From contig CM119267.1 of assembly GCA_051294375.1 (NCBI GenBank), positions 17,152,606 through 17,216,605 on the forward strand: DNA of 64,000 nt, read 5' to 3'. A model generated the notes under the pieces. That model worked only from the letters and a program-made list of their open reading frames with translations, ran no database searches and was not told the origin of the DNA. A program made the position numbers and the translations under genes. The DNA comes from Paraspadella gotoi (lineage: Eukaryota; Chaetognatha). Below, piece by piece: positions 46,925 through 64,000 of this stretch (within the stretch, counting starts at the first letter, position 1; each line of letters opens with the position of its first letter).

Positions 46925-47169
46925 GGATGAAAAAAAAACTTTGGTTGTGTCACAGTGACGAAGAAAAACTTATGAAATCGTTCAAAGAATGACCCTCTAA
47001 AAATGTCCTCAATTCATATCGCTGAATCTTTGATTTTTGATTTTTTGGGGTTTTTTTTTTTTTTTGTTTTTGTATTTTTTCTTGTTTGGTTTTAGGATGC
47101 TCTGACTAGCATTATTTTCTTCAAAATCAACGTCTAGTTCCAAACTATTAAGTCCGTCCGTTTGGAAGC

Positions 47170-52899
<5,730 letters not shown>

Positions 52900-53586
52900 G
52901 TCTGAGACTGTCAAGCGATGTCTGATCATTTTACCGACTCAAGATTTTTAATTAGCGATCGGGCATGCTACTTGATATTTTTCCTGGCTAATAAAAAAAT
53001 GCGGGAATTCATGGCACATCGTGATAATGTGTCAATATTTTACGTATATTCCCCCCAATCTCCTGTTGAATCCTATACTTCTTTTCGAAATTATTTTGTC
53101 CAATTTATATAAATTTGATGTTACGCGCTTCAACGTTGGTTTTCGTTTTCAAGTAAAAATCAGTTAGTAAATGTGTTTGACGGATGGCAGTTTTATAACT
53201 AATTTCTGTTATATTTTATTTCACGAAACCCGTCTATCAAAGAAGTTGCACCCGGTGATGTTATAATCTAGTCAAATCCAGTTATTGATGTTGATTTTTG
53301 TGCCTTTAGCTAAATTACCCGCGGAGGTTAAATGTACTCTAATAAATTTCGACACGAATTTGTAAATGATAAGATTTTGAAGTATTTTTCTTTAAGTAAC
53401 TCAGTTAGTTGGGTGATTGAATATAGTCATTCTTTTTCATTCGTGCCGATCCTTCAATTTTACTAGGTTTTTTAATTCCAAAGATCCATTATTACAGCTA
53501 TTTATCGCGACTAAGGGCTGGCACAGACTTGGTTGCTACCCTTCCCCCCTTCGCGAAACACTAGAATAAACGAACGAACGAAAGCC
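52900..53586. other. Spacer between PCYT1 and RPF2, nothing recognised
   Basis: AT-rich; no exon, repeat or RNA gene identified. Confidence 0.6.
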
Positions 53587-55035
53587 ATGGTGCTAAAAAG
53601 AGTGTCGCAGGCGAAAACTCGTCGGTCGAAAGCTGCCCTATTGGAAAGAGAGCCGAAGATTGTGGAAAACACCAAGACGTGCATGTTCGTCAAGGGCGGC
53701 AACACCAGCCAAATCGTTGCGGATTCTATGAAAGAATTGATGTTGTTAAAAAAACCCAACGCAGTTTCCTATAGGTAGTAAGCCCTTTTCCGATTACAGA
53801 AATCTTAAGGCGGACGCTCGGTTAGATGACCCTGGTTGATGTGTTTGTTATTCACACAGAAAAAAGAACATCTTGCGCCCGATGGAGGATCAGACGTCGT
53901 TGGAATTTTTCGCTAAAAAGTCCGACGCTTCTATGTTCGTCTTTGGATCCCACAATAAGAAAAGACCACACAACCTCGTCTTTGGTTAGATCTCATTTGC
54001 TTATCATACAGCTGTATTTAAATCGCGCGATATAGACGGGAGCCAAATTTTTAAAATGGAATAAAACCAATGTAATTAATTTAATTATATTGTAGGGCGT
54101 TTTTTCAACTTTGAAATTCTTGACATGTACGAAGTTGGAATTTCGAAATTCCAGTCAATGGCGCAAATCTCGAGACTCTCAAAACCAACCTTGGGTATAT
54201 ATTCGGCTATTTAAATGTATAAAACTGTAGCAAAAGGACTGTTGTTGCTCATGGCTTGAAAACTATCTTTTCAGGTAACAAACCTTGCCTTCTGTTTTCT
54301 GGCGAAGCATTCGACAAAGATCCGGAACTTCAAAAGTTCAAGAGTTTACTTTTAGGTTTGTCGACAAATTGCGTAACAAAAAAAAAAAAAAAAAAATAAG
54401 TGCACGAAATTAAATTTTTGTTTTGTCAGATCTTTTTCGGGGTCCCGTGGTGCCTACCGTGAGATTGCAGGGCTTGGAGAATGTTCTCTCCTTTGTCGCC
54501 GTCGGAAGGAAAGTTCACCTTCGAGGCTACAAGACGGTTCTCAAGAAATCCGGGTCAACGACGCCGCGGGTGGAGCTGGAGGAAGTGGGGCCGAGGTAAG
54601 TGGCGAGGGGGAGAATAAAATAAAAGAGTGATTCGATGTTGCGATTCGATCAGCCTCGACCTCGATCTTCGCCGATCCCGCATCGGGTCCGACGATCTCT
54701 TCAAACGGGCCATGAAACAGCCCAAGGCTGCCAAGGTCAAGAAAGTCAAGAATGTTTCCAAGGACCCGTTCCAGGTTAGCAACGCGTGAGTTGAGAGATT
54801 TCCGGGAAAAAAACCGCTTGATAGCATTTGATTTATTTTTCTTTAATACTTCCTTCAGAACAAACTAGGCCGAATTCACGTCGGCGTTCAAGATCTATCT
54901 GGTCTCCGCATGAGAAAGAGAAAAGCGCTGAAAAAAGATGGCGGAGGGAAAAAGCAAAAACTGGAGGGAAGCGAAACTATAGACACTGCTGGCGGCGTCT
55001 CGGAGGAAGCGAGTCAACAACCCATGGAACTTTGA
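53587..55035 (+). CDS. RPF2: Ribosome production factor 2 (Brix domain)
   Basis: Seven exons (53587-53774, 53860-53984, 54096-54194, 54275-54355, 54430-54595, 54654-54774, 54859-55035) give 318 residues; human has 306. Family segments are KRVSQAKTRRSKAALLEREP, KTCMFVKGGNTSQIV, the MKELMLLKKPNAVSYRKKN start of the Brix fold, LVFGRFFNFEILDMYE, GPVVPTVRLQGLENVLSF, LRRSRIGSDDLFKRAMKQP and LGRIHVGVQDLSGLRMRKRK. With RRS1 it brings the 5S RNP (5S rRNA, uL18, uL5) into pre-60S particles in the nucleolus. The C-terminus is Lys-rich and then acidic, as usual. Confidence 0.97.
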
Positions 55036-55289
55036 TGAGCTTGTTTGTTCGTTATTTTTTATACCGTAGTTTCGCCATTTAAATCCTTGTTCGGAACGTT
55101 GTTATTTTGCGAAAGATTTTGTTTTCAGCATGGCATTAATGTCATTTTAGAAAATGACCCTGGAGATTCAACGTTTTATTTGATTTGACAAATAATGTTC
55201 GAACGAAGAAAAACGATCTTGACGGATCGAAATGTATTGAGTGTTGGGCGTCATCGAAAAGGATTGATTAATCGGAGATCAATCCATCG

Positions 55290-58200
55290 ATGATGGCCGC
55301 TTGGCGGATTTGTCCGCGTTTGCCGATCAACAAGAGATTGTGCCTTGCATTCGTCTTCGCACTGGTTCTGCTCCAACTTCTGCTGGGTTTTTCGTTTTAT
55401 TCATTCAGCGAAGGTACATGCCGTCATGCTTGTTTCATTTGCATGTGTGCAGTGAATTTTGTATGTGTCCGCTGAAACGTCGCTGATTTTTTGTTTGAAT
55501 GGGGGACTCTTCGTTTCCTTCGACGCGTCGTTTCAGACCAAAACGAATTTCATTACGTCGACGGCGGCGGTGGCTTCTCCGGCCGCCGCGAAAAACCCAA
55601 ACTGCCAGTGCTCGATCCTCCTTCAGATGCGAAAAGACCACGAAAGAGAGATTCCAACGTTAAAGAGAAGTCTCGATGGAGCGAAAAGGCCGTTTCTTCG
55701 GGCTCCAAACCTCCACCGCAGCCTCCACAGCCGCGAAAGCTCAACAAATGGTGCAACATTACGGAGAAGGAGGCGCTTTCGGCGCTGGCCCGAGCCAAAA
55801 CCGTCCTATGTCAGCAGGAGATTGTAGACACAGTTTGCCAGCAAAAGAGAGGAGCACTTTTTCCTCGGGTACGGTTTTCATTCGGGGTTTTGTCTTGGAA
55901 ACTTGAAGTAAGTTGCATAATGTCGAAAGTTCTTTTGTTTTAATGAAAGGTTTTGGGTCGTCAATGCCCGTTGTCTACCGACGACGAGGGTCGTCACTAC
56001 GGCTGCTTCAAAGATGACATCAACAAAAGGGATCTCGACGGTCATAGAACTCAGTTCACCGCCAATAATTCACCACAAAAGTGCCTAAATCATTGCCTAA
56101 GGTATTTATCACTTTTTGGATGAGATTGAAATTTCCGACGAGTCACGAAGTTAATTGCAATATCTCGTGCTAATTTAGAGGCGGGTTTCCTTTCGCTGGC
56201 GTCCAATTTGGAACCGAGTGCCATTGCGGTCGCTCCTACGGCGCCCACGACAAACTGCCCGACGCCGCTTGCGACTTTCCCTGTCCTGGCGACGATACTC
56301 ATAAATGCGGCGGGTATTTGGCGCAGAACGTCTACGGGACGGGCCTCGGCAGAAAGGCCGAGAACAAGGCCGACCTTGTCGATCCCAAGGTGCTGGAATT
56401 CTTCTGATTTGTTAAAAAATATCACTTTGAAGAAAATTAAAACCTCGATGATCTATTCCCGGATTAGCTGTTCAAGCTCGGCCAGTACAAAGACGCCCGT
56501 GTGGCGTTCGTGTTGACGCTGAACGGACGCGCGGTTCGACAAGTCCGTCGCCTCTTTCGCCTCATTTACAACTCGCGCCATTTTTACCTCATCCATGTGG
56601 ACTCACGCCAGGATTACATGCAGAGAGAAATGACTGCGTTGGCGATGGAGGTATGGAAAATCCTATTCTGGAGACAAAACGTAGCGACTGTTTTCGTTCG
56701 ATGATATTTGACTCCTGTTATTTTTTTTATTTTTTTATTTTATTTTTTTATTTTTTGCCCAGTTTCCACAAAATGTTCGCCTCGTGACCCATCGCGAGAC
56801 GCCAATTTGGGGCGGCGCCTCCGTCCTGCAAATGCATTTGGGCGCCATGCGCGACCTTCTGTCCATGCCTGATTGGGACTGGGACTTTTTTCTCAACCTT
56901 TCCGGTGGATACGGTTCTTTTTGTTTTTAACTAAAAAAGATGGTTTGATAATAATAATATCACCATGGCTTTTCTCAGAATCGGACTTTCCAGTAAAATC
57001 AAACGATGCACTCGTTGCTTTCCTCACTGTCAATCTCTACAAGAATTTCGTCAAATCTCACGGAAAAGACACGCCGAAATTCATCCGAAAACAGGTTTTT
57101 GGTCGGCGTAACGATTCAAAACGATCGGGCCGGAGACATCACGATTCCATCCTTTGACTTTGTTTTAGGGCTTGGACCGCACCTTTGTACAGTGTGATAC
57201 TCATATGTGGCAAGTGGCCCGTCGTGAACTGCCCAGTGGGATTCGTTTCGACGGAGGTCAGGTCGAGGGAAATTCCTTTTCTTTTCCGACTTGCCTTTTG
57301 ATGATTGCATGATAATTGCGTGACTCCAGGGTCCGACTGGGTCGCCTTGTCCAAGCAATTTTGCAAATACGTTGCCTTCGCCGAAGATTCTCTCGTCGCC
57401 GGCCTGAAGCGCCTTTACAGACACACCCTCCTTCCCGCCGAGTCTTTCTTTCACACAGGTGCAGATTGTCATCAGTAACCAGCCTGTAAATATAATAACG
57501 GAAGTTTTCTTATTTATAATTATTCTTTCACAGTATTGCAAAATAGTCTTTTCTGTGACACATTCATCGACAATAATTTGCACCTGACGAATTGGAAACG
57601 CAAACAAGGCTGTAAATGTCAATACAAGGACATCGTTGACTGGTAAGCAGTAATTTTAATCTACATAAAGAGCTTTATTGAAATTAGTTTTGGTTTTCGT
57701 TAATGAAAGGTGCGGTTGCTCCCCGAACGACTTCTTGATCGACGATTTTCCCCGAATTAGAAAAACTTCGGAGCGTCCAATATTTTTTGCGAGAAAGTTT
57801 GAGGCCGTTATCGATCAAGCAATCATTAACAAAGTGGAACACTGGTACAGAAGAAAGTCATTTTGACACATTTTTGTTCCTCGTCAATACAAACATATGT
57901 AATTTTCTTTTCACAAGGCTCTTGGGTCCGTATCCAAACAATGGGAGTTGGTCGGGGTTGCATTCCTATTGGGAAAACGCTTTTCATGTCGAGGATAAAA
58001 GTCCCAAAGTCGACGCCACCGATTTAACCTTTTACCACAGCTTTATGAGGTTTCTAATTGGCATTGGCATCAGTCAATTAAGTTTTTTTCAATAAAACTA
58101 ATTTTCTTCCAGAATATCCGCTTCTGATTTGAGTCAACTCTTTGCTGGAGGCCGTAAGAGATTAGAACCTGTGGGCGATCCCCTCGAGGCGACGCATTTC

Positions 58201-59914
58201 TACGAGCACGGCTCTTACGCGGGAATGTTGGTGAGAGAAGAATACCTCCTTTAGGAGAGAGCGAAAAAATATTCCTTACTTTACGTAATTAAAGTAATAA
58301 ACTAGCAATTATGACAATTAAATCATTAATTATTTAGCTATTAACGGAACCACAAATAAACATGATCATTTACTAATGTAAAATAATAATATTAAACCTT
58401 TAAGGTAATAGAATAAAAATTTATCAAAGCTTAATCAGAATACGACAATATGCAAATGAGATTGAGGAACTCAATCTCATTTCAGACAATTCACAAATTA
58501 ATCTGCTACATAATAACTTTCGCGTTTCCGTCGATCAGGTTTTGTTCCGGATACGCTCGTCAAACGGCGCTTCTCACCTTATCGAAACCCGGCTGGGGCA
58601 CAAACCCATCTATCGAATCATCAATCCCGCTCAAGCCAGTTCAAGTCCTGTTGGGAGGTTAAAGAACTTTGTCGTGTCAACCCGCTTTGATCAAAAGGAG
58701 GAGGTGTTTAGGTAATCGGAAATAAGCAGCTCGTTGATCAACCCTCGACCCGCGATTACATACAATATCCCTATTTTTATCTCCTCGATACTTCGCTGCG
58801 GCTTAGAAATCCTTCTCGATTCGTGGGTCCCTACTCGGAAGTGGTGATGCTCCACGAATGGGAAGAGGGCGACGCCTTCATTGTATCCATCGTATGGATC
58901 GATCCCTCCAAGACAGTCGCCGCTTCCTTCGATACCAAAGTGCAGGAAGGAATGAGAATATTCTACCACAAACCTAATTTTACGTTGCCCCTTCGCCCGG
59001 GGATTTGGACGGCGAGGATGATGTACCAGTGGGTCGGCGGTAAATAGCGAACAATGTTTTATCCAACTGTAAAATTCTAGGGGACAAATTTGTCACAATT
59101 TCATTGTTCTGATCAGTGGCCGAGACGCAATTTCTAGTCGTTCCCTTGTCTCATCTGTCGCGCGAAGAAGCATTGAGCCCCGACGTTTCCGTCCTCGCCC
59201 ACGGAGGACCCTTGGATCTAAACGGTTAACGAAAGAGAGTTGCTGAATAGAAACTGTACCACAAAGTGAATGTTTTCCATTGAAATTACTTACATGTGAA
59301 TTTATAATAGGTTCTCCAGGGCTATACACGTCCAAGAATTTTTCAGAATTTGAAAAATTTTTAAACCTCGAGGGTCAAAGTTTTTTACTACGAGAGCTCA
59401 AACGCAATTCTAGGTGATTTTATATAATTTTGCCCTTGTGCCATGTAAAATTGTATTTATCGCGATACTGTCTGCTTCCCTAATCAGTCTGGTCGGTCAG
59501 GCGCTTAATGCCTGGATCGACGATCTCGTCTCCCGCTTTCACGTGGTTGAGGAGTCGTGCCTGGTGGACGAGGGACGCTTCACCGAAGACGCGGACTTAA
59601 AGGCGCGGACGAGAAAGCGACAGATGCAGAGAGATGGCGCCAGGTTCGGCTCGCTACGACAGGCGCATGGAGTTGGCGCGGATGGCTCCGAGGATCCTCT
59701 CGCCGTCGCTCGTTCTCGAGCCCGCGACTCGACCGGTCTCCAGTTTTGCGAAGACACTCCCTGGTCTTCCCGTTCGCCCGACCCCAAGTCCGAATTCGGG
59801 CAGATCGAATTTACCACCGGAAGAATGCTGAGGAAAGGCGAGGCAGCACGGCATCCCGCTGTGATGGAGGTCCAGGTGGACGATTGGATGCGTGGAAGGA
59901 GAGGGTTGCGTTGA
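55290..59914 (+). CDS. XYLT: Peptide O-xylosyltransferase with WSC domain
   Basis: Eighteen exons from 55290-55413 to 59488-59914 give about 1004 residues. It is a type II Golgi protein: a short basic N-terminus with anchor [18 protein letters not shown] and a Lys/Pro-rich stem. A Cys-rich WSC domain follows ([46 protein letters not shown]), as in fly and worm enzymes. The GT14 catalytic domain has [61 protein letters not shown] and [16 protein letters not shown]. The xylosyltransferase C-terminal domain has [10 protein letters not shown] and ends with [11 protein letters not shown]. It xylosylates Ser of core proteins to start glycosaminoglycan chains. The segment 58712-58806 is read as an intron although much of it is open. 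An AATAAA follows the stop at about 59929. Confidence 0.95.
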
Positions 59915-61136
59915 TTGTTATGATGCCAATAAAATAACTCTTGTTGTGGTTTTTCTTTGGGGAAGGGTGGGGTTATACCCAACGTTTCTAAAATATTTTT
60001 TTTGAACTGGTTGTCGTGCCTTCCCTATGAAAAGATCAGTACAAAATTCCAACCAGATTCTCTTTAAGCGTTACATACTGACATAGTCCCATGGTATTAT
60101 TCTTAACATTTTTAGAAACAGCTACTATATAAAAATAAATTAATTTCCATTGGATTACATCCTCCCTCATTGCTAACTTTCAATTACCTCTCCCCCTTCC
60201 CCGATCCCCTCGACCACACCATGCCTTCTTTGCCAAAAATAAATAAGAATTTAGGATTTAACGATTTAATCGCCTCCTCCCCTCACTTCATTCCAATGTG
60301 ACTATTCAACGGTTCTTTATTTTTTTTTTGCAAAGAAAACCTTATTTTATACGAATGTTTTCTTGTTTTTCGTTTTATTCATGGCTTTAATCAAAATATT
60401 CTTGACATTAAACTAAATATTACTTGTGATTCTCATTCATTTGTCTTAAATGCAGCTACAAGAACAGTGCCTATGATCATTTCAGTTATTTTATTTTCAC
60501 AAGGCGGCACGATTTTCAGAGAGAGGCAAACGACCGTGAAAAAATCGCTTTTTCAAAATTTTAAATTGCATAAGATTTAATGTAATTTAATTTAGTTTAC
60601 TCAAACAGATTTCTCTCATGGTTTTTTCGCCATTCAAACCTTTCAAGAAAGTTATTTATAAATAGAAAACAGAAATCAAGATTTTTTTTTAGTTTTTAAG
60701 CTTCCCTAATTATCTATTACCTTAAATTCCATTCATTTGTCTTTGGTATCTCCTATTTACTTCTTCCATTATTTGTTTGAAACGATGTATTGAAATTAGG
60801 TTATCAAATTTTGTATGTTTCTAGCCATTCAATTTTAGTATTTGTTCTCCGAGTTATTGTCGATTAAGTTTTTTCGCTTTAAATGTTTTCCGCGAAAATG
60901 AATCTCTTTATGGCTTTTTATTTCTATTAAATTTCGTACGCAATGCTCTAATCGGCATTGTCTTAACCGCTTCTACCGTAACGATTGCCAATTAGCCAAT
61001 AGCCCAATAGCCATATAACCACCACCAATCCTTTTCTTTTACGCACAATGACTCCTCCGTGCACAGTAATTTCAAGGCTATTGAAAGTATTTTGGTTTTT
61101 TTTTTTTTCGTAAGAATCGATTCATAGTCTTGAAAC
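59915..61136. other. Spacer between XYLT and CCDC12, nothing recognised
   Basis: AT-rich with T runs. A possible polyadenylation signal AATAAA at about 59929 follows XYLT. No exons, repeats or RNA genes were seen. Confidence 0.6.
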
Positions 61137-61996
61137 ATGACGACTGTGGGGTCTTTGGAGGAAGAGTCGTTGAAGCGGCGAGAACGATTAAAGGCGATGA
61201 GAAATAGAAATCAAAAGTCGGATTCGGAATCGAAAAAACAGAAACTCGAAGACAACGACAATGCCCCCGCCCTTCCCAAACCCGTCTTCAGGAGCTACAA
61301 TCCGCGAGACGAAAATCTCAAGGTTTTCCATCGGTCTCGTCTTCAGAAAAAAAAGCAGTTCGATTTCAAACGAGTTTTTTTCTTCGCAGGAGGCGACGCT
61401 AGAACGGGCGACGCCAAGCAACGTGGAAGAAAAAGTCCAAGAGCAAATCGACGCCGGAAAATCTGAGGTTCTTGAAAGCGCATACTGTGGACGAACAACT
61501 AAGACACGCTACCTCGGTGAAACCAATTGACCTTACCAAACTTACCCTCGATCGTTTTCCCCCAATCTCTTTACAAGGTCAACGTTTGACTATAAAGAGA
61601 TTGGGGGAAAACGATCGAGGGTAAGTTTGGTAAAATCAATTGTTTTGACCGAGGTTGCGTGTCTTAGTTGTTCGTCCACAATATGACCATTTCGAGTCAC
61701 GACTGCGTTTTTAACTTTATCTGTCCAAACGCGACAATGAAACCCCGTTATTTTCGTTTTAAATAAAATCACCGCAGGTGTTAATGTCGGAAGTCGACCT
61801 GACGAGTCTCGCGCCACGTAAACCCGACTGGGACTTGAAGCGAGACGCCTCAAAGAAACTGGAAAGGTTAGAGAAGCGGACACAACGGGCCATCGCCGAA
61901 CTAATTCGCGATCGACTCAAGAAGGGCGGGGAGAAGGATCTCGCTCAGGCCATGGACGCCGCCACGGCCGCCGCTCTTGACGAGGAGGAAACTTAA
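61137..61996 (+). CDS. CCDC12: CCDC12 / Cwf18 spliceosomal protein
   Basis: Exons 61137-61322, 61390-61467 and 61778-61996 give 160 residues; human has 166. Matches are LEEESLKRRERLKAMR, VFRSYNPRDENLK, VEEKVQEQIDAGK, then the strongly conserved EVDLTSLAPRKPDWDLKRD and KLEKLEKRTQRAIAELIRDR-like helix. CCDC12 (fission yeast Cwf18) is a small component of activated spliceosomes. The second intron (61468-61777) is almost filled by a 205-nt hairpin. Confidence 0.93.
61481..61685 (+). ncRNA. Intronic long hairpin, possible small-RNA precursor or fold-back element
   Basis: Left arm 61481-61575 and right arm 61591-61685 are reverse complements with about seven mismatches. The inner part, GTCAA-CGT-TTGAC at 61578-61590, closes the stem to a 3-nt loop after a 2-nt bulge. 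It starts 13 bp after the CCDC12 exon 2 donor and is transcribed with the gene. No coding function. Could be a microRNA-like or hpRNA precursor, or a fold-back transposon remnant. Confidence 0.6.
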
Positions 61997-62135
61997 TGTT
62001 TATCTTTTTGTGTTATTCTGTTGCCGACTTCATTTTTGATTTCGTATTCTTTAACATTTTTCATCCATTGTTTTTTTTTTTTATAATAAAGGCATAAAAG
62101 CGTGACTTAATTTTTCTGGCGCTTGACCGAAAAAA

Positions 62136-63241
62136 ATGTTTCCGACGTGGAACAATTGGTATCCAGTGCCAAGGTTTGACGACGTAGACAATGACCACGA
62201 CGAGGACCGCCTTTCTCGCGATCCGATACCTTGGTATTACGATGAGGCCTTTCGCCGATATTGGGAGCACTTTTATCAAGTGCAAATTTGGTTCCGAGCT
62301 AACTCTATAGCCACCACCCAGGCCGATCAAGATGCTTTAGAGACCTGGTGCCACTTTCACCCGATGATGGGGACACCTTGTGGAGGTTCGTGAAAAGCGA
62401 TTTAGCGGAAAATACAATATATACAAGACTACCCAATGTCGTAGATTATTTTCAAGTATTGCTACATAGTATTTAGGTGTTTATCCCTCTCCAGGACTGC
62501 CAGGTGTATACGGTTTTCCCACATATGAGGCCTATCCTTTGAGCAACTTTTCCAAAGAACGAAGAAGAGAGATGAGACGAGAGAGAAAAAGGAAACAAAA
62601 GAAGAGAAAAATAAAAAGGGAGGAAAGGAGAAAAAGGCAAATGGAGGAGGAGGAGGCAGAAGAAGAAGAAAAATATGAACATGACGCCGAATACGAAGAT
62701 CAAAATGAAGAGATCGAAGCCTTCTACAGAGACTCCAATGCCAAAAATAACTTTTTTCAATTTTTGACTCAGAATAATGAATATAGGTGACGAATACGAT
62801 TCAATTAGTGAATTACTGGGTTGCTTTCAGTCACTTATGATTGAGGCTCTTGTTTAGTAAACAATGCTAACGTCTACCTTTTCTGTGATTGTAGGAAAAA
62901 ACGGGACGCTTATAAGCTAGCTGAGGAGGAATTGAAACGTAAGCGAGATGCCTGTCTGTCTCAAACGCCCAAACAACAAGTCAGTTTGATATTACTGTAC
63001 ATTGTACAAGGTTTATATATTTCCTCCCACATAAGGCTAAATATTTACGAATTGCAAAAAAATGTTGAAAACGTTTCAGGCTGGCCTCAAAAGAACGCAG
63101 GAAATGTATCAACTGTACGGAGGGGAATCCATTGTGATTCAATCTTTGGAGACGAACATTCAAATGAAGTTCGACGCTTTCATTGATAAGAATAAACCAC
63201 CACTTTGGCCTGATTTACCCCTCAATTTGAACTATCGATGA
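62136..63241 (+). CDS. Hypothetical protein with basic/acidic coiled-coil
   Basis: Exons 62136-62385, 62495-62786, 62895-62979 and 63080-63241 join in frame to 262 residues. I do not recognise the family. The N-terminal 85 residues are aromatic-rich (FPTWNNWYPVPRFDD, PWYYDEAFRRYWEHFYQVQ, HFHPMMGTPCGG) and look like a folded domain. A long Arg/Lys/Glu run follows, typical of a single charged helix or coiled-coil. The C-terminus has KRTQEMYQLYGGESIVIQSL and the motif KPPLWPDLPLNLNYR. There is no signal peptide or membrane segment. Clean splice sites and matching phases support a real gene. It begins 139 bp after the CCDC12 stop, and an AATAAA lies in that gap at about 62085. Confidence 0.68.
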
Positions 63242-63410
63242 TAACCTTATTTTTTAATCGTTGATTATTCAACGATTTTTTTGTTTTTATTTTAGAACCA
63301 TGTAACCATGTCAATTGAGAAGAAATGATTGCTCGAACATTAAAATGATCACTTTTTGATCAGTTATTTGAGCTTTCTGGACCCAACTGTGATAAAGCCC
63401 CTTCAGAACA

Positions 63411-64000
63411 ATGGTTGCTCAACAGGCCTTTCTATTCTGGTCTCTTCTCTTGTTTTACTGTGTTGGCCCTCGTGTTGCAACAGGTGAGCTCTTGTCAACA
63501 TTGGCGGATTAGGATGCGTAATGTTGCGAATGTTAAAATTATATGTTTTGTATGCGTATGTTAATTGCCTATGTTAAAATATGTAATCCTCCAGACGGTT
63601 TTTGGGGGTATTTTTATTTTCATGACGTTTTTAAATTCTTCTATCAGTTCCATCAGAACCTCCTTCTCTTTCTCGGCCACACTATATGCACCAAGACGAG
63701 TTGACGAAATGGTTGAATAACCTTGAGAAAACTTATCCCTCGTTGGCCAGGACTCACGTCATCGGAACTTCCGTTCTCGGAAGAAAACTATGGGCTTTGC
63801 AGATGACCAAAAATGTCGGTTGGTTCTTAAGGGAATTTTACGAAAATTGGGTTCGATTTTAACCATTTTCAGGATGTCACTTTTTCCTCAATAAAAACCA
63901 ACTTTTCATCCAGATACCCGCGAAGCGGGGAAACCGATGATGAAGTGGGTCGGCAACATGCACGGCAACGAAGCTTTGGGTCGCCAGATGCTCGTCTACT
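63411..64000 (+). CDS. Secreted/membrane M14B metallocarboxypeptidase (CPD/CPE/CPM-like), 5' part
   Basis: Exons 63411-63483, 63648-63818 and 63914-64000 are seen; the rest lies beyond the window. The N-terminus is a signal peptide (AFLFWSLLLFYCVGPRVAT). The carboxypeptidase N/E domain starts with HYMHQDELTKWLNNLEKTYP, LARTHVIGTSVLGRKLWALQ and KPMMKWVGNMHGNEALGRQM, which includes the zinc-binding HxxE. The family removes C-terminal Lys or Arg from peptides in the secretory pathway or outside the cell. Which subtype (D, E, M, N) cannot be told from this part. A CCCCTTCAG acceptor-like site lies 4 bp before the ATG. Confidence 0.9.

Noticed and set aside
57116-57622. 168-codon open frame on the minus strand
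   Set aside because: Antisense of three conserved XYLT exons and the introns between them.
58727-58806. Open reading segment read as XYLT coding sequence
   Set aside because: The preceding exon's frame hits a stop at 58713 and the segment has no counterpart in xylosyltransferases. Splicing 58711 to 58807 restores phase and the conserved alignment.

Overview
The window is nuclear DNA of an animal with a very compact genome. Every recognisable protein is a conserved eukaryotic or animal family (CEP70, FANCE, USP30, CDK2AP, R3HDM4-like, GTSF1-like, xylosyltransferase with a WSC domain). Genes are cut by many short GT-AG introns, mostly 55-120 bp, and coding exons are GC-richer than the AT-rich introns and spacers. 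I read 26 genes; the first and last run off the window edges. A non-bilaterian animal, perhaps a sponge, fits best. A glass sponge is one option because spliced-leader trans-splicing is known in that group. This assignment is inference.

Layout, all on the + strand: CEP70 (end only), BZW, a 1.9-kb spacer holding an inverted-repeat transposon, FANCE, an unknown Ser/Asp-rich protein, a Cys-rich membrane protein, ORC4, USP30, SLC25A26, DPH2, EXOSC3, EIF3I, NADK, CDK2AP, R3HDM4-like, a 3.5-kb AT-rich spacer with a TTAA-flanked element, MGAT2, a seven-finger C2H2 protein, a GTSF1-like protein, BRK1, ATP6V0C, MTRES1, PCYT1, RPF2, XYLT, CCDC12, an unknown acidic/basic coiled-coil protein, and the start of an M14 carboxypeptidase.

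The outstanding property is that all 26 genes point the same way over 64 kb. Coding-end to next-start distances are often 20-300 bp: 23 bp for SLC25A26-DPH2, 38 bp for FANCE-unknown and 98 bp for EXOSC3-EIF3I. Polypyrimidine-AG sites often lie just before the start codons. This suggests polycistronic transcription resolved by trans-splicing, or very dense head-to-tail promoters. The functions are unrelated housekeeping jobs (replication, DNA repair, translation, ribosome assembly, glycosylation, lipid synthesis, mitochondria), so any co-transcription would be a property of the genome rather than a pathway.

Other notable items are a nearly perfect 205-nt hairpin in a CCDC12 intron, a frame-preserving GC-AG intron inside a zinc finger, a duplicated coding exon in PCYT1, two inverted-repeat transposons, a small repeat family bounded by a palindrome, tRNA-like SINE candidates, and a decayed LINE in a PCYT1 intron. 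Exon boundaries were read by eye from frame, splice consensus and family similarity, and may be off by a few bases.
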